A DNA stretch of 64,000 nt, from NCBI GenBank assembly GCA_029593505.1, contig JAKTNI010000002.1:186001-250000 (forward strand), written 5' to 3'. The notes under the pieces are model-generated. The model was not told the DNA's origin. It worked only from the letters and a program-made list of their open reading frames with translations, and ran no database searches. The DNA is from Streptococcus suis (GTDB taxonomy: Bacteria; Bacillota; Bacilli; Lactobacillales; Streptococcaceae). This document shows positions 28,194 through 38,976 of this stretch, one piece after another (positions within the stretch are counted from its first letter, which is position 1; every line of letters starts with the position of its first letter). The translations under genes were made by a program, and so were the position numbers.

Positions 28194-28992
28194 ATTAGTC
28201 GCAATAGATATTGATGGCACTCTATTAAATAGCCAACATGAAATTACACCAGAAGTCTTTTCAGCAATTCAAGATGCAAAAAAAGCTGGTGTCAAAATCG
28301 TTATTGCAACAGGACGCCCTATTTCTGGCGTTCGCTCTATCTTAGAAGAGCTACAACTAACCGAACAAGGTGACTATGTTATCACTTTCAATGGTGGCTT
28401 AGTACAGGATACATCTACTGGGGAAGATATTATCAAAACGACACTGACCTATGATGACTATATGGAAATTGAATTAGCAGCTCGAAAGCTCAATCTTCCA
28501 ATGCATGCCAGCACTAAAGAAGGTATGTATACTGCCAATCGCAACATTGGTAAATACACTATTTACGAATCTATGTTAGTCAACTCCCCTGTCTTCTACC
28601 GCACTCCTGAAGAAATGATGGATAAAGAAATTATCAAAATCATGATGGTTGAGGAAGCTGAAATCCTAGATGCTGCTATTCCACAACTACCCAAACATCT
28701 AACAAAAACATATAATGTCGCTAAATCAGCACCATTTTATTTAGAAATCACTCCAAAAACTGTCAACAAAGGAGAGGCAATTATACAGCTAGCCAAACAA
28801 TTAAATATCCCTATTGAACAAACAATGGCCATTGGTGATCAGGAAAACGACCGTTCCATGCTAGAAGTTGTCGGCAATCCAGTTGTAATGGAAAACGGCA
28901 ATCCCGAACTCAAAAAGATCGCCAAATACATTACAAAGTCAAATGATGAGAGTGGAGTGGCTCATGCTATCAGACAATGGGTACTCAAGTAA
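28183..28992 (+). CDS. HAD-superfamily Cof-type sugar-phosphate phosphatase (YidA-like)
   Basis: A 269-residue protein. HAD motif I is DIDGTLLN (residues 8-15), motif II is IATGRP, and motif III/IV includes Lys and GDQENDRSML near 220. The cap domain is C2-type as in YidA/Cof proteins, which dephosphorylate sugar phosphates. The exact substrate is not predictable. It is translated from within the HD gene end (GGAGAG site). Confidence 0.88.
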   Translation: MSIKLVAIDIDGTLLNSQHEITPEVFSAIQDAKKAGVKIVIATGRPISGVRSILEELQLTEQGDYVITFNGGLVQDTSTGEDIIKTTLTYDDYMEIELAARKLNLPMHASTKEGMYTANRNIGKYTIYESMLVNSPVFYRTPEEMMDKEIIKIMMVEEAEILDAAIPQLPKHLTKTYNVAKSAPFYLEITPKTVNKGEAIIQLAKQLNIPIEQTMAIGDQENDRSMLEVVGNPVVMENGNPELKKIAKYITKSNDESGVAHAIRQWVLK

Positions 28993-29035
28993 AAAATACT
29001 TCTGTTCACCTTGTATTACATAAAAAATCAATAAA

Positions 29036-29074
29036 CAAAAAAACTTCAGATTATTACCATCTGAAGTTTTTTTA
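29036..29074. terminator. Bidirectional terminator between HAD gene and tpiA
   Basis: AAAACTTCAGAT and ATCTGAAGTTTT form the stem. T-runs occur on both strands. Confidence 0.9.
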
Positions 29075-29081
29075 ATCGTTT

Positions 29082-29927
<846 letters not shown>

Positions 29928-30063
29928 CTAAATATCAATATTACAAAATTCAGTAACCTTTCATAGTATCCACTATAAATACCAGTTGACAATTCGAACA
30001 AAAAGTGATATTTTTGTAACATTAAAAGTTATTTATTTCTAACTAAAAGGAGAATATACCGTC

Positions 30064-30480
30064 ATGTTTAAACAGAAAATCTATTTTGGATTAGCCGAAA
30101 CATGCTACTTGATAACTCTACTTACCGCTCTAGGATTTTACACCCTAGGACTATGGTTACTACTGCCAAACAACATTGAAAAGTATAGCATTTTAGGAGA
30201 CGGTTTTGCCACTACTTTCATATTGTTAATCTCAATCTATTTTTCAAATAAAAGAATATCAGAAAAACCTGACGAACGTTTTTATCACTCTCTACTAGTC
30301 GCCACACTGGGTGCATTACTCTCATTGCTAGTATTCTTATTCAGTGTCAGCCTGATTTGTATCAAACAATCTATTACCTTATACTCTGGCGTGATCTTTC
30401 TCACCATTGCAGCGTGTATCTTTATCTTTGATATTATCTTTTTTATTGTAGAAAAAAGAGGTAGTCATGTCAGCTATTAA
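30064..30480 (+). CDS. Small four-helix membrane protein paired with an Xre regulator
   Basis: 138 residues with about four hydrophobic segments (16-36, 45-61, 78-100 and 108-130). No recognised motif. AGGAG lies 8-9 nt before the ATG, with TTGACA upstream at 29986. It overlaps the Xre gene by 14 nt. Many Firmicutes carry such membrane protein/YdaS-or-Xre pairs of unknown function. Confidence 0.75.
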   Translation: MFKQKIYFGLAETCYLITLLTALGFYTLGLWLLLPNNIEKYSILGDGFATTFILLISIYFSNKRISEKPDERFYHSLLVATLGALLSLLVFLFSVSLICIKQSITLYSGVIFLTIAACIFIFDIIFFIVEKRGSHVSY

Positions 30481-30706
30481 AAACCAACTAAAGTTTATTC
30501 GTAAACAACACAAGCTGAGTCAGCAAGAACTAGCTCAACTCATTGGTGTACGCCGAGAGACTATTGTTCATCTAGAGAATGAACGTTATAATCCTTCACT
30601 TGAAATGGCACTTAAAATTTCCGAACATTTCAACTGTCCCATAGAAGATATTTTTCAATTAAAAAAGAAGGTTAAAACAACTGTTATAAAACAATCATTG
30701 ATGTAG
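30467..30706 (+). CDS. Xre-family transcriptional regulator
   Basis: 79 residues: a single helix-turn-helix (LSQQELAQLIGVRRETIVHL, about 20-39) and little else, as in small Cro/CI-like regulators. It starts inside the upstream membrane-protein gene, so they are co-expressed. The target could be its own operon. No phage genes surround it, so a prophage origin is not supported. Confidence 0.88.
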   Translation: MSAIKNQLKFIRKQHKLSQQELAQLIGVRRETIVHLENERYNPSLEMALKISEHFNCPIEDIFQLKKKVKTTVIKQSLM

Positions 30707-30714
30707 AGTTTTAA

Positions 30715-30750
30715 AAAGAAAAAAACCTCGTATCTTAAGATACGAGGTAC
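30715..30750. terminator. Terminator of tuf (also serves the Xre operon)
   Basis: ACCTCGTATCT/AGATACGAGGT perfect palindrome. TTTTTTT follows on the minus strand, and a weaker T-run on the plus strand. Confidence 0.9.
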
Positions 30751-30799
30751 AATTTTTGTTGTCTGACAAATAATTGTTATTTCTGGGAACTCAATCGAA

Positions 30800-31996
30800 T
30801 TAAGCTTCGATTTCTGTAACCATACCTGAACCAACAGTACGTCCACCTTCACGAATAGAGAAAGTAGTACCTTGTTCAACAGCGATTGGGTGGATCAATT
30901 CAACGTCGATAGTTACGTTATCACCAGGCATTACCATTTCAGTACCTTCTGGCAATTTGATTGAACCAGTTACGTCAGTTGTACGGAAGTAGAACTGTGG
31001 GCGGTAGTTGTCAAAGAATGGAGTGTGACGTCCACCTTCTTCTTTAGTAAGGATGTAAACTTCACCTTTGAATTTAGTGTGTGGGTTGATTGAACCTGGT
31101 TTAGAGATAACTTGACCACGTTCGATTTCATCACGTTGAACACCACGAAGAAGTACACCAACGTTATCGCCGGCAAGACCTTCATCAAGTTGTTTACGGA
31201 ACATTTCAACACCAGTAACAACTGCTTTAGTTTTTTCTTCTTGAAGACCAACGATTTCAATCTCGTCGTTGACACGAACAGTACCACGGTCGATACGTCC
31301 TGAAGCTACAGTACCACGACCAGTGATTGAGAATACATCCTCAACTGGAAGAAGCAATGGCTTGTCAGTATCGCGTTCTGGTTCTGGAATGTACTCATCA
31401 ACAGTGTTCATCAATTCCATAACGATGTCTTCATATTTAGAGTCACCTTCAAGAGCTTTAAGAGCTGAACCTTGGATAACTGGAAGATCATCACCTGGGA
31501 AATCGTATTCTGAAAGAAGGTCACGGATTTCCATTTCAACCAACTCAAGCAATTCTTCGTCGTCAACCAAGTCAACTTTATTCATGAAGACGATCAAGTG
31601 TTTAACACCAACCTGACGTGAAAGAAGGATGTGCTCACGAGTTTGTGGCATTGGACCATCAGTTGAAGCTACTACAAGGATCGCACCATCCATTTGAGCA
31701 GCACCAGTGATCATGTTTTTAACGTAGTCCGCGTGTCCTGGAGCGTCAATGTGAGCATAGTGACGTTTTTCAGTTTCATACTCAACGTGTGCAGTGTTGA
31801 TAGTGATACCGCGCTCGCGCTCTTCTGGAGCAGCATCGATAGACGCATAGTCTTTAGGTTGGTTAACTGATGACGGCAAGCGACGTGCCAATACAGTTGT
31901 GATAGCTGCTGTCAATGTAGTTTTACCGTGGTCAACGTGTCCAATTGTACCAATGTTAACGTGTGGTTTACTACGATCGTATTTTTCTTTTGCCAT
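30800..31996 (-). CDS. tuf: Elongation factor Tu
   Basis: A 398-residue GTPase: G1 GHVDHGKT, G3 DAPGHADY and G4 NKVD, followed by domains 2 and 3 up to GMVTEIEA. The start at 31996 ([10 protein letters not shown]) is the conserved one; an extra six codons upstream are not used in the family. Codons are strongly biased toward optimal streptococcal ones, as expected for a very highly expressed protein. It is monocistronic. Confidence 0.99.
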   Translation of the reverse strand: MAKEKYDRSKPHVNIGTIGHVDHGKTTLTAAITTVLARRLPSSVNQPKDYASIDAAPEERERGITINTAHVEYETEKRHYAHIDAPGHADYVKNMITGAAQMDGAILVVASTDGPMPQTREHILLSRQVGVKHLIVFMNKVDLVDDEELLELVEMEIRDLLSEYDFPGDDLPVIQGSALKALEGDSKYEDIVMELMNTVDEYIPEPERDTDKPLLLPVEDVFSITGRGTVASGRIDRGTVRVNDEIEIVGLQEEKTKAVVTGVEMFRKQLDEGLAGDNVGVLLRGVQRDEIERGQVISKPGSINPHTKFKGEVYILTKEEGGRHTPFFDNYRPQFYFRTTDVTGSIKLPEGTEMVMPGDNVTIDVELIHPIAVEQGTTFSIREGGRTVGSGMVTEIEA

Positions 31997-32068
31997 TTTG
32001 GTAAAAGCCTCCAATAAAATATATTTTATAGATAGACGGTAGGCAATACAGTCTAACTTTACCTTACT

Positions 32069-32096
32069 ATTCTATCAAATTGTAGACAAATTGCAA
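32069..32096 (-). promoter_or_regulatory. tuf promoter
   Basis: TTGCAA (32096-32091), 16-nt spacer, TAGAAT (32074-32069) on the minus strand, about 73 nt before the start codon. Confidence 0.7.
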
Positions 32097-32327
32097 GTAT
32101 TTTCTATCGTTTTTTAATTTATCCACATTCTAATAGAACTACTTCTTATGCTTAGCACTCTTTCTCTCCAACATTTTTAAAAAAAGTTACTCGTTTAAGA
32201 ATGTAGTTAGCAGTTTACAATTACTTCCTTTTCCTTATATTTCTTACAGGATACTTCACACTATGACCTGATTTCTAACTCCTTATTTTTCTAAAAGCAT
32301 TTACTAGATATGCTAGATATATCATTG
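32097..32327. other. Intergenic stretch, no gene seen
   Basis: AT-rich DNA between the tuf promoter and the anti-sigma stop. No open frame with a ribosome site and no clear hairpin terminator are visible. Confidence 0.6.
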
Positions 32328-33296
32328 CTAATTGATATGTAGTTGATAATACGGTTGCGTAGAAACAGATGCTCCTATACTCGAGGCGTAAATCCAATCC
32401 TTATCTTCTAACTGCACGAAATCCTCTGCACGACCTGTAAGAATAATACCCGCAAACTCAAGTTTGTCAATTTCTTCCTGCTTGGTAAAATCTGTATCAC
32501 TAAATTTTTCTATATAATGTTGTACATCCTCTACAGGTATATTTAGATAGCTAATTCTTTCTTGATTGACTGATTCAGAAAATTCTTTCATATAATCTAT
32601 GGCTGTCTGATGTTCTTCAACCATATCTTCAAATACCAGTTGCAGACTATCTGGTTTTAATCCCAATAATTGTTCCGGTCGATAGTAATAAGTACTCTGC
32701 TTTCCTTCTGTACCTATCCAGTACCAATTTTTCTTTATGTTGTTAGGAATCATTTTTTTTATAGCATCTAGCGTGTATTTTTTATCAAAAGTAATGGCTA
32801 CTTCAACTAGTTGCCCTTTCATTTCTCTCAAATAGGAAAGCTCTGTAGCAACTTCTTGACCGTTCTCTTTTTTCTCATTTATGTTATAGAAAATTGGTAA
32901 TTTTGTATTAGTTGTATGATCGTATAAATAGTGTAAAGTATCTCCCGGACTATGTTGAGCAAAATCATAATAACTACCCAAAAGAGTATAATATACTTCG
33001 TGTTGACCAAAAGCCATCGGAACTCCTGCTAGGTCTTTATGTAAGTCGAAATAAATTTTACCAGATAAATAACCTGTATTTTGAATTTTGATTCCATCAT
33101 GATTAATATTAGGATAAGCAATCTCCGTTAATATCTTGAAATACCTATATTCCTTTTCCCCCTGTTCTCCTATCATAATTTTTATTGTTTGTATGGAAAC
33201 AAGCAATAAGAACAATACTGCTAACAATGATAAGGCAACTGTCCTTAGCAAATGCTTTCGCTTATTTTTTTTTATTACTAGTTCAAAAGTTTTCAT
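32328..33296 (-). CDS. Membrane-bound anti-sigma factor (Sigma regulatory N/C-domain type)
   Basis: 322 residues with a short basic cytoplasmic N-terminus (MKTFELVIKKNKRKHLLR), one membrane helix (about 18-40) and a large extracellular domain. The overall plan matches anti-sigma proteins with Sigma_reg_N/Sigma_reg_C domains, encoded directly after their ECF sigma factor. It overlaps the sigma gene by 14 nt. It should hold the sigma factor at the membrane until an envelope signal arrives. The signal is unknown. Confidence 0.75.
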   Translation of the reverse strand: MKTFELVIKKNKRKHLLRTVALSLLAVLFLLLVSIQTIKIMIGEQGEKEYRYFKILTEIAYPNINHDGIKIQNTGYLSGKIYFDLHKDLAGVPMAFGQHEVYYTLLGSYYDFAQHSPGDTLHYLYDHTTNTKLPIFYNINEKKENGQEVATELSYLREMKGQLVEVAITFDKKYTLDAIKKMIPNNIKKNWYWIGTEGKQSTYYYRPEQLLGLKPDSLQLVFEDMVEEHQTAIDYMKEFSESVNQERISYLNIPVEDVQHYIEKFSDTDFTKQEEIDKLEFAGIILTGRAEDFVQLEDKDWIYASSIGASVSTQPYYQLHIN

Positions 33297-33780
33297 ATTC
33301 GTACCCCTTCTCTTCTAATATCTGCGCTAGTTGTTCTCTCCCTCTATGGAGATTAGTCTTGACTGCTCCCTGACTACATCCCAAGATATGAGCAATCTCC
33401 TTAACACTCATATCTTGGAAATAATACAAGTCAATCACGATCCGATAGTTATCTGATAATGCTACCACTGCTTCGTAGAGTTCTTCATAATCCGATTGGT
33501 CATATAAAACAACAGCTTCTTTCCTAAAAAAATCCCTCTGTAATATCTCATAATAACGTTTGTCTCGCCTATATTTGTCAATGTAGGATCTTACTGCAGA
33601 ACGATAGAGCCATGCTCTCAATTTCTCAAAAGGGAGAACAATATCAGATTCTAAAATTTTGACCAATGCCTCTTGAGCAATATCCTGACTGTCTGCAAAG
33701 GTGGCACCAGATTTTTGTAGATAATAGGAAATTTCCTCAGCAATAGCCATAACTTCTTTTTCATATTCATCTAGCTTAAT
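33283..33780 (-). CDS. ECF-type RNA polymerase sigma factor (start codon uncertain)
   Basis: Region 2 (DSQDIAQEALVKIL ... LRAWLYRSAVRSYIDKYRR) and region 4 helix-turn-helix (MSVKEIAHILGCSQGAVKTN) are clear, with no other domains. The first ATG in frame (33750) has a poor ribosome site and would cut region 2.1. Translation in frame extends back to ATT at 33780, which sits 6 nt after GGGGGAG and adds IKLDEYEKEV. An in-frame TGA lies just before that. Alternatively a G5 run (33793-33789) carries one extra G relative to an ATG at 33799. The span here assumes the ATT start, giving 165 residues. Confidence 0.8.
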   Translation of the reverse strand: MKLDEYEKEVMAIAEEISYYLQKSGATFADSQDIAQEALVKILESDIVLPFEKLRAWLYRSAVRSYIDKYRRDKRYYEILQRDFFRKEAVVLYDQSDYEELYEAVVALSDNYRIVIDLYYFQDMSVKEIAHILGCSQGAVKTNLHRGREQLAQILEEKGYEYENF

Positions 33781-33806
33781 TGATATCTCCCCCTTTCATA
33801 TATATA

Positions 33807-33831
33807 ACGAATAAACACCAATTTGGTTACA
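33807..33831 (-). promoter_or_regulatory. ECF-type autoregulatory promoter
   Basis: On the minus strand TGTAAC (33831-33826), exactly 16 nt, CGT (33809-33807). This matches the AAC...CGT pattern and spacing of ECF promoters and lies directly upstream of the sigma gene, suggesting positive autoregulation. Confidence 0.6.
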
Positions 33832-33851
33832 TGTTTTATATAAACTATTAT

Positions 33852-33881
33852 ATAAAAAAAACAACCTCAAAAGAAGTTGTT
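33852..33881 (-). terminator. Terminator after ppc
   Basis: AACAACTTC/GAGGTTGTT with one mismatch, 4-nt loop, followed by TTTTTTT on the minus strand. Confidence 0.8.
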
Positions 33882-33891
33882 CTTGTAAGTA

Positions 33892-36588
33892 TTAACCTGA
33901 GTTTCGTAGCCCTGTTGCAACACCGTTGATTGTAATATGAATCAATCCCTCTTGCTCTTTACTAAGTTCGCCTCGACGAAGACGATTAATGAGTTCGATC
34001 TGTATGTAGTTGAGAATGTTGAAATAAGGCATCCGATAATTCAAACTAGCTTTCAAAAATGGTAACTCTGCCAATAAGTCATCATTTTTCTCTATGGATA
34101 AGATCACATTTTTAGTTAGTTGCCACTCATCCAAAATCGTGTAGAAAACACTACAAACAGCATCATCTTCACACATCTTCGCATATTCAAATGCAATATT
34201 CATATTGGATTTAGATAAAACCATATCTACATTTGATAACAGAGAACGGAAAAATGGCCATGATTCATACATTTTTTGTAATTTTGCAAGGTTAGCTGGA
34301 TTTTTATCAATGTAGCGTTTGAAACTAGATCCTACACCATACCAACCCGGCAACATGACACGATTTTGAGACCAAGAAAATACCCAAGGTATCGCGCGTA
34401 AACCACTAATTTCTGTAATCGTTTTTCGAGCAGCTGGTCTAGAGCCGATGTTAAAACTAGATACTTCACGAATTGGGCTAGCTGCAAAGAAATAGTCATA
34501 AAAATGTGGATTATTGAACACTAAATCGCGATAGATGTAGTAACTATCTGCTACAATCTCGTCCATTGTTTCTCTATAGCCACCAATCTCATTAGGATCC
34601 GCAATCATTTGCGTTACCATACGATCCAAGGTTGCCGACACAAGCATTTCTAAATTATAATAAGCTGCATCCATATTTCCATACTTATTACCAATAACTT
34701 CTCCCTGCTCTGTCAATCGAATATGGTCTTTGATTGAGCCAAATGGTTGAGAAGTAATAGCATCATAAGATGGACCACCACCACGTCCTACTGTTCCACC
34801 ACGACCGTGGAAAAATGTAATATGTACACCATTTTCTTGACCAATTTTTGTCAACTCATTTTGTGCTTTATACAATGTCCAACCAGATGATAAATACCCA
34901 CCATCCTTATTGGAATCTGAATAACCCAACATGATTTCTTGATAATGCTTATTGCCTGCAATCCACCGTTTAGCTAATTCTAACTGTAGGTATTGACGCA
35001 TTGTATCCGATGCATTGTCCAGATCCTCAATCGTTTCAAAAAGAGGAACAATCTGCACGCGAGCCTTATCAGTATCTACTAACCCTACTTCTTTTAATAA
35101 GACTGCCAATTCAAGCAAATCGGACACACTTTCTGAATGAGAAATAATATGTTGTTTGATGATTTCCTCGCCCAACTTATCTTTCAACTCCCGTGCCATC
35201 ACAAAAATAGCCAATTCTTTTTCTAATTGTGCTGACTTGGGAACATGAGTAGCAGACAAAATGCGCGGATCTGTTTCTAACTGTTTGAGCAGAACATGAC
35301 ATTTTGCTTCTTCTGATAAGCTTGAATAATCCTCTACAATGCGTGCAGAAGCTAGCAACTCTGCAATACTTTCTTCATGAACAGAAGAATCTTGTCGCAT
35401 ATCAATACTTGCCAAGTAAAAACCAAAGGTTTCAACTGCTTCAAGCAATTCTGCAAAATCTCCTTTTAAAAGAGCTTCTGCCTTATTTTCTAGTAGAGAC
35501 TGCTTAATAGCTAACAAATCCGTTTTGAATTGCTCTACATTTTCGTACCGAACTGTTGTGGGCTGATTATGCAACAAATACTCTCTCGTATTCCTTAATT
35601 TCATCTGAATGTAATGAAATGCACGACGATATGGTTCGTTTTCTCTATGAACAGAATTATCTTCTGATAACTCAGATAATTGTTGAACAGCTAAAGATAC
35701 CGTAACAATCGAAGTTGATAGAGAAAAATTTCGATATAGTTTATAGAGTTGCTCATCATAATAGTTCATGATGACTTCACATTGGGTCAAAGCAGATAGT
35801 TTGAGTGTCTCAGCTGTAACAAATGGGTTTCCATCTCGATCTCCACCAATCCACATACCCATAGTAATCGGACGCGGATTGTTCAATACAATGCCTCTCT
35901 CAGCAGCCAAGCGCTTATACTCCTGCTGCAATTTTGTAACAGCTTTTATAAAAGAAGAGTTGTAATATTCCATTACATTCGTAATTTCATCTGTTACTTT
36001 GAGTTTCTTCTCACGAATCATGTCTGTTTTCATGATAATTTCAATGTAACAACGAAGTTCATCTTCCCACTTGGTTTTATTTAACAATCCCATTTTGACA
36101 TCACGATAGCGACGAAGAAGCTTGTGAATATGCTTTGTCAAATCCAGCATTGACTGGCGTTGCACCTGAGTCGGATGAGCTGTTAAAACAGGAACTACAT
36201 TCAGTTTTTCAAGAATTTCCGCAGCATTTTCTTTTCTAGCAACCATCTCAATCGTTGTCGAGATTTTCCCAAGATAATCTTGACCAATATTGTTTTGATA
36301 ATTGATTTCATAAGCCAAGTCTACGTCCTCGGAAATGTTAATTAACAGTGGTAAGACAGCAAAATATCTCGAAATATCAGCTAATTCATTATTGTTTAAT
36401 TGACTTATAATGTCACTCAAAGCTTGATAATTCTCTTGATGAGACAATTTTGATAATTCAAGGATCTTTTCTACCGTTTCTTTTGGCATCAAATGACTAG
36501 CTACTTCTTCTAAAATAGAAGTCAAAATAGCCACTTCCTCTTGTATCGTTTCTTTATTCTTATAATTTTCTAATTTTGGGATTGACAT
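33892..36588 (-). CDS. ppc: Phosphoenolpyruvate carboxylase
   Basis: An 898-residue anaplerotic enzyme carboxylating PEP to oxaloacetate. Catalytic motifs: [13 protein letters not shown] (near 135) with the essential His, and [13 protein letters not shown] (near 575). The C-terminal end [10 protein letters not shown] carries the usual RNTG-like tail, here RNSG. Next to ftsW as in pneumococcus. Confidence 0.97.
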   Translation of the reverse strand: MSIPKLENYKNKETIQEEVAILTSILEEVASHLMPKETVEKILELSKLSHQENYQALSDIISQLNNNELADISRYFAVLPLLINISEDVDLAYEINYQNNIGQDYLGKISTTIEMVARKENAAEILEKLNVVPVLTAHPTQVQRQSMLDLTKHIHKLLRRYRDVKMGLLNKTKWEDELRCYIEIIMKTDMIREKKLKVTDEITNVMEYYNSSFIKAVTKLQQEYKRLAAERGIVLNNPRPITMGMWIGGDRDGNPFVTAETLKLSALTQCEVIMNYYDEQLYKLYRNFSLSTSIVTVSLAVQQLSELSEDNSVHRENEPYRRAFHYIQMKLRNTREYLLHNQPTTVRYENVEQFKTDLLAIKQSLLENKAEALLKGDFAELLEAVETFGFYLASIDMRQDSSVHEESIAELLASARIVEDYSSLSEEAKCHVLLKQLETDPRILSATHVPKSAQLEKELAIFVMARELKDKLGEEIIKQHIISHSESVSDLLELAVLLKEVGLVDTDKARVQIVPLFETIEDLDNASDTMRQYLQLELAKRWIAGNKHYQEIMLGYSDSNKDGGYLSSGWTLYKAQNELTKIGQENGVHITFFHGRGGTVGRGGGPSYDAITSQPFGSIKDHIRLTEQGEVIGNKYGNMDAAYYNLEMLVSATLDRMVTQMIADPNEIGGYRETMDEIVADSYYIYRDLVFNNPHFYDYFFAASPIREVSSFNIGSRPAARKTITEISGLRAIPWVFSWSQNRVMLPGWYGVGSSFKRYIDKNPANLAKLQKMYESWPFFRSLLSNVDMVLSKSNMNIAFEYAKMCEDDAVCSVFYTILDEWQLTKNVILSIEKNDDLLAELPFLKASLNYRMPYFNILNYIQIELINRLRRGELSKEQEGLIHITINGVATGLRNSG

Positions 36589-36608
36589 CCTTTACCTCTT
36601 TCTCATGT

Positions 36609-37823
36609 TTATGCTATCGTACGCTCAATTTCCTCTTCAATCAATCTACGTTTTTCATTCGCGTCAATATTTAAAACAAAAGCAATACCAACTGAAATAA
36701 TCAACAGACTGGATCCACCTTGCGATAGAAAAGGAAAGGTTACTCCCGTTGAAGGAATGAGTCCTGAAATACCACCAATATTGATAAATGTTTGAATCAA
36801 CAGCATTCCTGCAACTCCTAAAGCCATCATGGAGTTAAAAGGACTACGTGCTCTTAGACCTACAATAAGGATGCGAATAATCAAAAAGAACAGCAATGCT
36901 AAAATCAAACTAGCTCCTATAAACCCAAATTCTTCGATTACGATAGAGAAAACAAAATCCGTCTGTGCCTCTGGTAAAAATCCTTTTTTTTCAATAGAAT
37001 TTCCTAATCCACGTCCTAACCAGCCACCATTACTCATAGCGTAATAAGAATGACTTAATTGCAAACCAGAATCCGTAGCATTTTCAAAAGGATTAAAATA
37101 AGCTGAGAAGCGACGAGCAATATATCCAAAAAGTGGTATTTTTTCTACTGTCTTAACACCAACAATGCGAATCATTCCTAAAATGACGGTAGAAGTAGCC
37201 ACAATACCAATCATTACCGTTGAAAACCAACGATAGGCAATACCACTAATACTAATCATTATAATAGCCGTCAAAACAATAATCGTTGCATTTCCTAAAT
37301 CAGGAAGAGTAGCTACCAAGCTTATTAGCAATAAACTAATCACTCGCCAATCAGTAAATTCTCTGGGAATCCAATTTCCTTTAATGAGTGATAAGTAGTC
37401 ATAAGTACGGATATCTGCTTGTTTTTTAGCAAATTCATGTGCCAAATACCAAATAATAATTAACTTCAAGTATTCAGCAGGCTGTAGAGTTCCCAAACCA
37501 GGAATCGGTATCCAGCCATGCGCTCCTTTTACTGGTTCAAAAAACCGGGCAATAACCAAAAGAAATGCTTCAACGAAAATAACAATATAAATAAGTAATC
37601 GATTCCTCAAAAAACTAAGTTTCATACGGTAAATAGCATAGATTGCAAACAAGCTAATCAACCAAAAAGCAACTTGACTTATAACATTTTTAAACGGATT
37701 TCCTCCTCCAATAATCTGTGTAGCACTAGTTGTAGAATAAACCACTACCAAACCTAACACAGATAAGATTAAATAAGGAATTAGTATAGAGTAATTTAAT
37801 AACTGTTGTTTATCAATCTTCAT
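36609..37823 (-). CDS. ftsW: Cell division protein FtsW (SEDS glycosyltransferase)
   Basis: A 404-residue SEDS protein with ten membrane helices. SEDS motifs are visible: GAHGWIPIPGLGTLQPAEYLKL (catalytic loop region, near 95-116) and GVTFPFLSQGGSSLL near the C-terminus. It polymerises septal peptidoglycan with a class B PBP. FtsW rather than RodA is chosen from the ppc neighbourhood, conserved in streptococci. Confidence 0.9.
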   Translation of the reverse strand: MKIDKQQLLNYSILIPYLILSVLGLVVVYSTTSATQIIGGGNPFKNVISQVAFWLISLFAIYAIYRMKLSFLRNRLLIYIVIFVEAFLLVIARFFEPVKGAHGWIPIPGLGTLQPAEYLKLIIIWYLAHEFAKKQADIRTYDYLSLIKGNWIPREFTDWRVISLLLISLVATLPDLGNATIIVLTAIIMISISGIAYRWFSTVMIGIVATSTVILGMIRIVGVKTVEKIPLFGYIARRFSAYFNPFENATDSGLQLSHSYYAMSNGGWLGRGLGNSIEKKGFLPEAQTDFVFSIVIEEFGFIGASLILALLFFLIIRILIVGLRARSPFNSMMALGVAGMLLIQTFINIGGISGLIPSTGVTFPFLSQGGSSLLIISVGIAFVLNIDANEKRRLIEEEIERTIA

Positions 37824-37931
37824 TTCTCATTCAACTTTCTTTCGAGTATAAGCTCTATTATAGCATACTTTCGCTAAAAATACCTTACTCCTTTTCAGAC
37901 ACAAGAAAAAATGACCGCTACTTGCGGATAG

Positions 37932-37958
37932 AAAAAATGAGAAAGGATACCCTTTCTC
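37932..37958 (-). terminator. Terminator after the DUF4430 gene
   Basis: GAGAAAGG/CCTTTCTC with a 4-nt loop and ATTTTTTC on the minus strand, overlapping the gene's stop codon. Confidence 0.8.
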
Positions 37959-38323
37959 TAGTTAAATGTTTCTAGATAAAATTCAATTTCATCACCATTT
38001 GAAACTGTTACATCTTTCGCGCCTTTTTCAGCCATTTTTCCATTGACTTTATACAGCCAATATGTATTTGTACTAGTATCTTGACTGACACCATCAATGG
38101 CAGTGATTAAACCATTCTCTTCTGTGACTTGATGTTGTGATGCTAATACCTCCATCACACTATCACCTTCTGCAACCGTTACCTCTTCTCGTTCTGATTT
38201 GCCATCGACTGTTACTTGTACGACTACCTGTACCGTAGTTTCCTTTTTAGTATCTTGAGTAGAGCTACATGCCCCTAATAAAAGAGTAGCTACTGCTAAT
38301 ACCAATAAACTGAGTTTTTTCAT
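37958..38323 (-). CDS. DUF4430 lipoprotein, probable vitamin-binding accessory protein
   Basis: 121 residues with a lipoprotein signal (LLGAC, Cys19 lipidated). A transcobalamin C-terminal-like/DUF4430 domain follows (residues 35-121, ending GDEIEFYLETFN). Its start overlaps the ECF S-component stop by 4 nt. In Firmicutes this pairing is often tied to uptake of cobalamin or a related corrinoid, but the ligand cannot be read from sequence. queG in this window makes a cobalamin need plausible. Confidence 0.75.
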   Translation of the reverse strand: MKKLSLLVLAVATLLLGACSSTQDTKKETTVQVVVQVTVDGKSEREEVTVAEGDSVMEVLASQHQVTEENGLITAIDGVSQDTSTNTYWLYKVNGKMAEKGAKDVTVSNGDEIEFYLETFN

Positions 38324-38823
38324 GTATAAAACCTCCTAAAAATATGATAAATAATTGGATAAAATAAGATTGTAGAAACAGCATGCAAACTATCAAATAC
38401 CAAGCCATTGAGCCAAAAAATAAACAGAGGACTGCCAAACTGAGTAGCTGATAGCACACTAATGATCATTCCATAAAAATAAACGAAAACACCAGCCAGA
38501 ACACTCTGGAGTACAATTGAAATACGATTGCTTGACATCAATTTACAAATCGTGCCCCACCACACTAATTGAACAACTCCAAAACTAATGACCTGCCACA
38601 AAACAATTGGTCCAAAGCCAAACAACAGTCCACTACCAACCATTGTCAACGCCATCATCAACCACCCCTCAAGCAAACCAAGATAGGACAAACAAACAAG
38701 AAAAATAGCTGTTAAAGGTTTTATATTTGGAAAAGGACCAAAGGTAATTCTTAATACAATACATAGTGAGGCTAATAAAACGATGTAGGCTAGTCGTCTT
38801 ATTCTTTCATCTTCTTTACGCAT
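38320..38823 (-). CDS. ECF transporter S component
   Basis: 167 residues with about six membrane helices and no ATPase. It has the pattern of substrate-binding S components: N-terminal basic MRKEDERIRRLAY then LRITFGPFPNIKPLTA. It should work with a shared EcfA1A2T energising module encoded elsewhere. Substrate unproven; the DUF4430 partner suggests a corrinoid. Confidence 0.78.
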   Translation of the reverse strand: MRKEDERIRRLAYIVLLASLCIVLRITFGPFPNIKPLTAIFLVCLSYLGLLEGWLMMALTMVGSGLLFGFGPIVLWQVISFGVVQLVWWGTICKLMSSNRISIVLQSVLAGVFVYFYGMIISVLSATQFGSPLFIFWLNGLVFDSLHAVSTILFYPIIYHIFRRFYT

Positions 38824-38940
38824 AATATTTATCTTAAGCGATTCTATTCACTCTGTCAAGTTCAACCTATTTCTATACAGATATCAAGATAAACCCGTTT
38901 TAAAATGCACTTCATCTATAGCATCCATAATTCTAATTTT

Positions 38941-38969
38941 TTGATTTTTTGATTATTTTAAGATACAAT
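38941..38969 (+). promoter_or_regulatory. Promoter of the GH25 gene
   Basis: TTGATT, 17-nt spacer, TACAAT (38964-38969), 7 nt before the ATG at 38977. This leaves essentially no 5' leader. Confidence 0.65.
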
Positions 38970-38976
38970 ATTCAAG

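Noticed and set aside
30467..30706. Xre gene as evidence of a prophage
   Set aside because: No phage structural, integrase or attachment features nearby.
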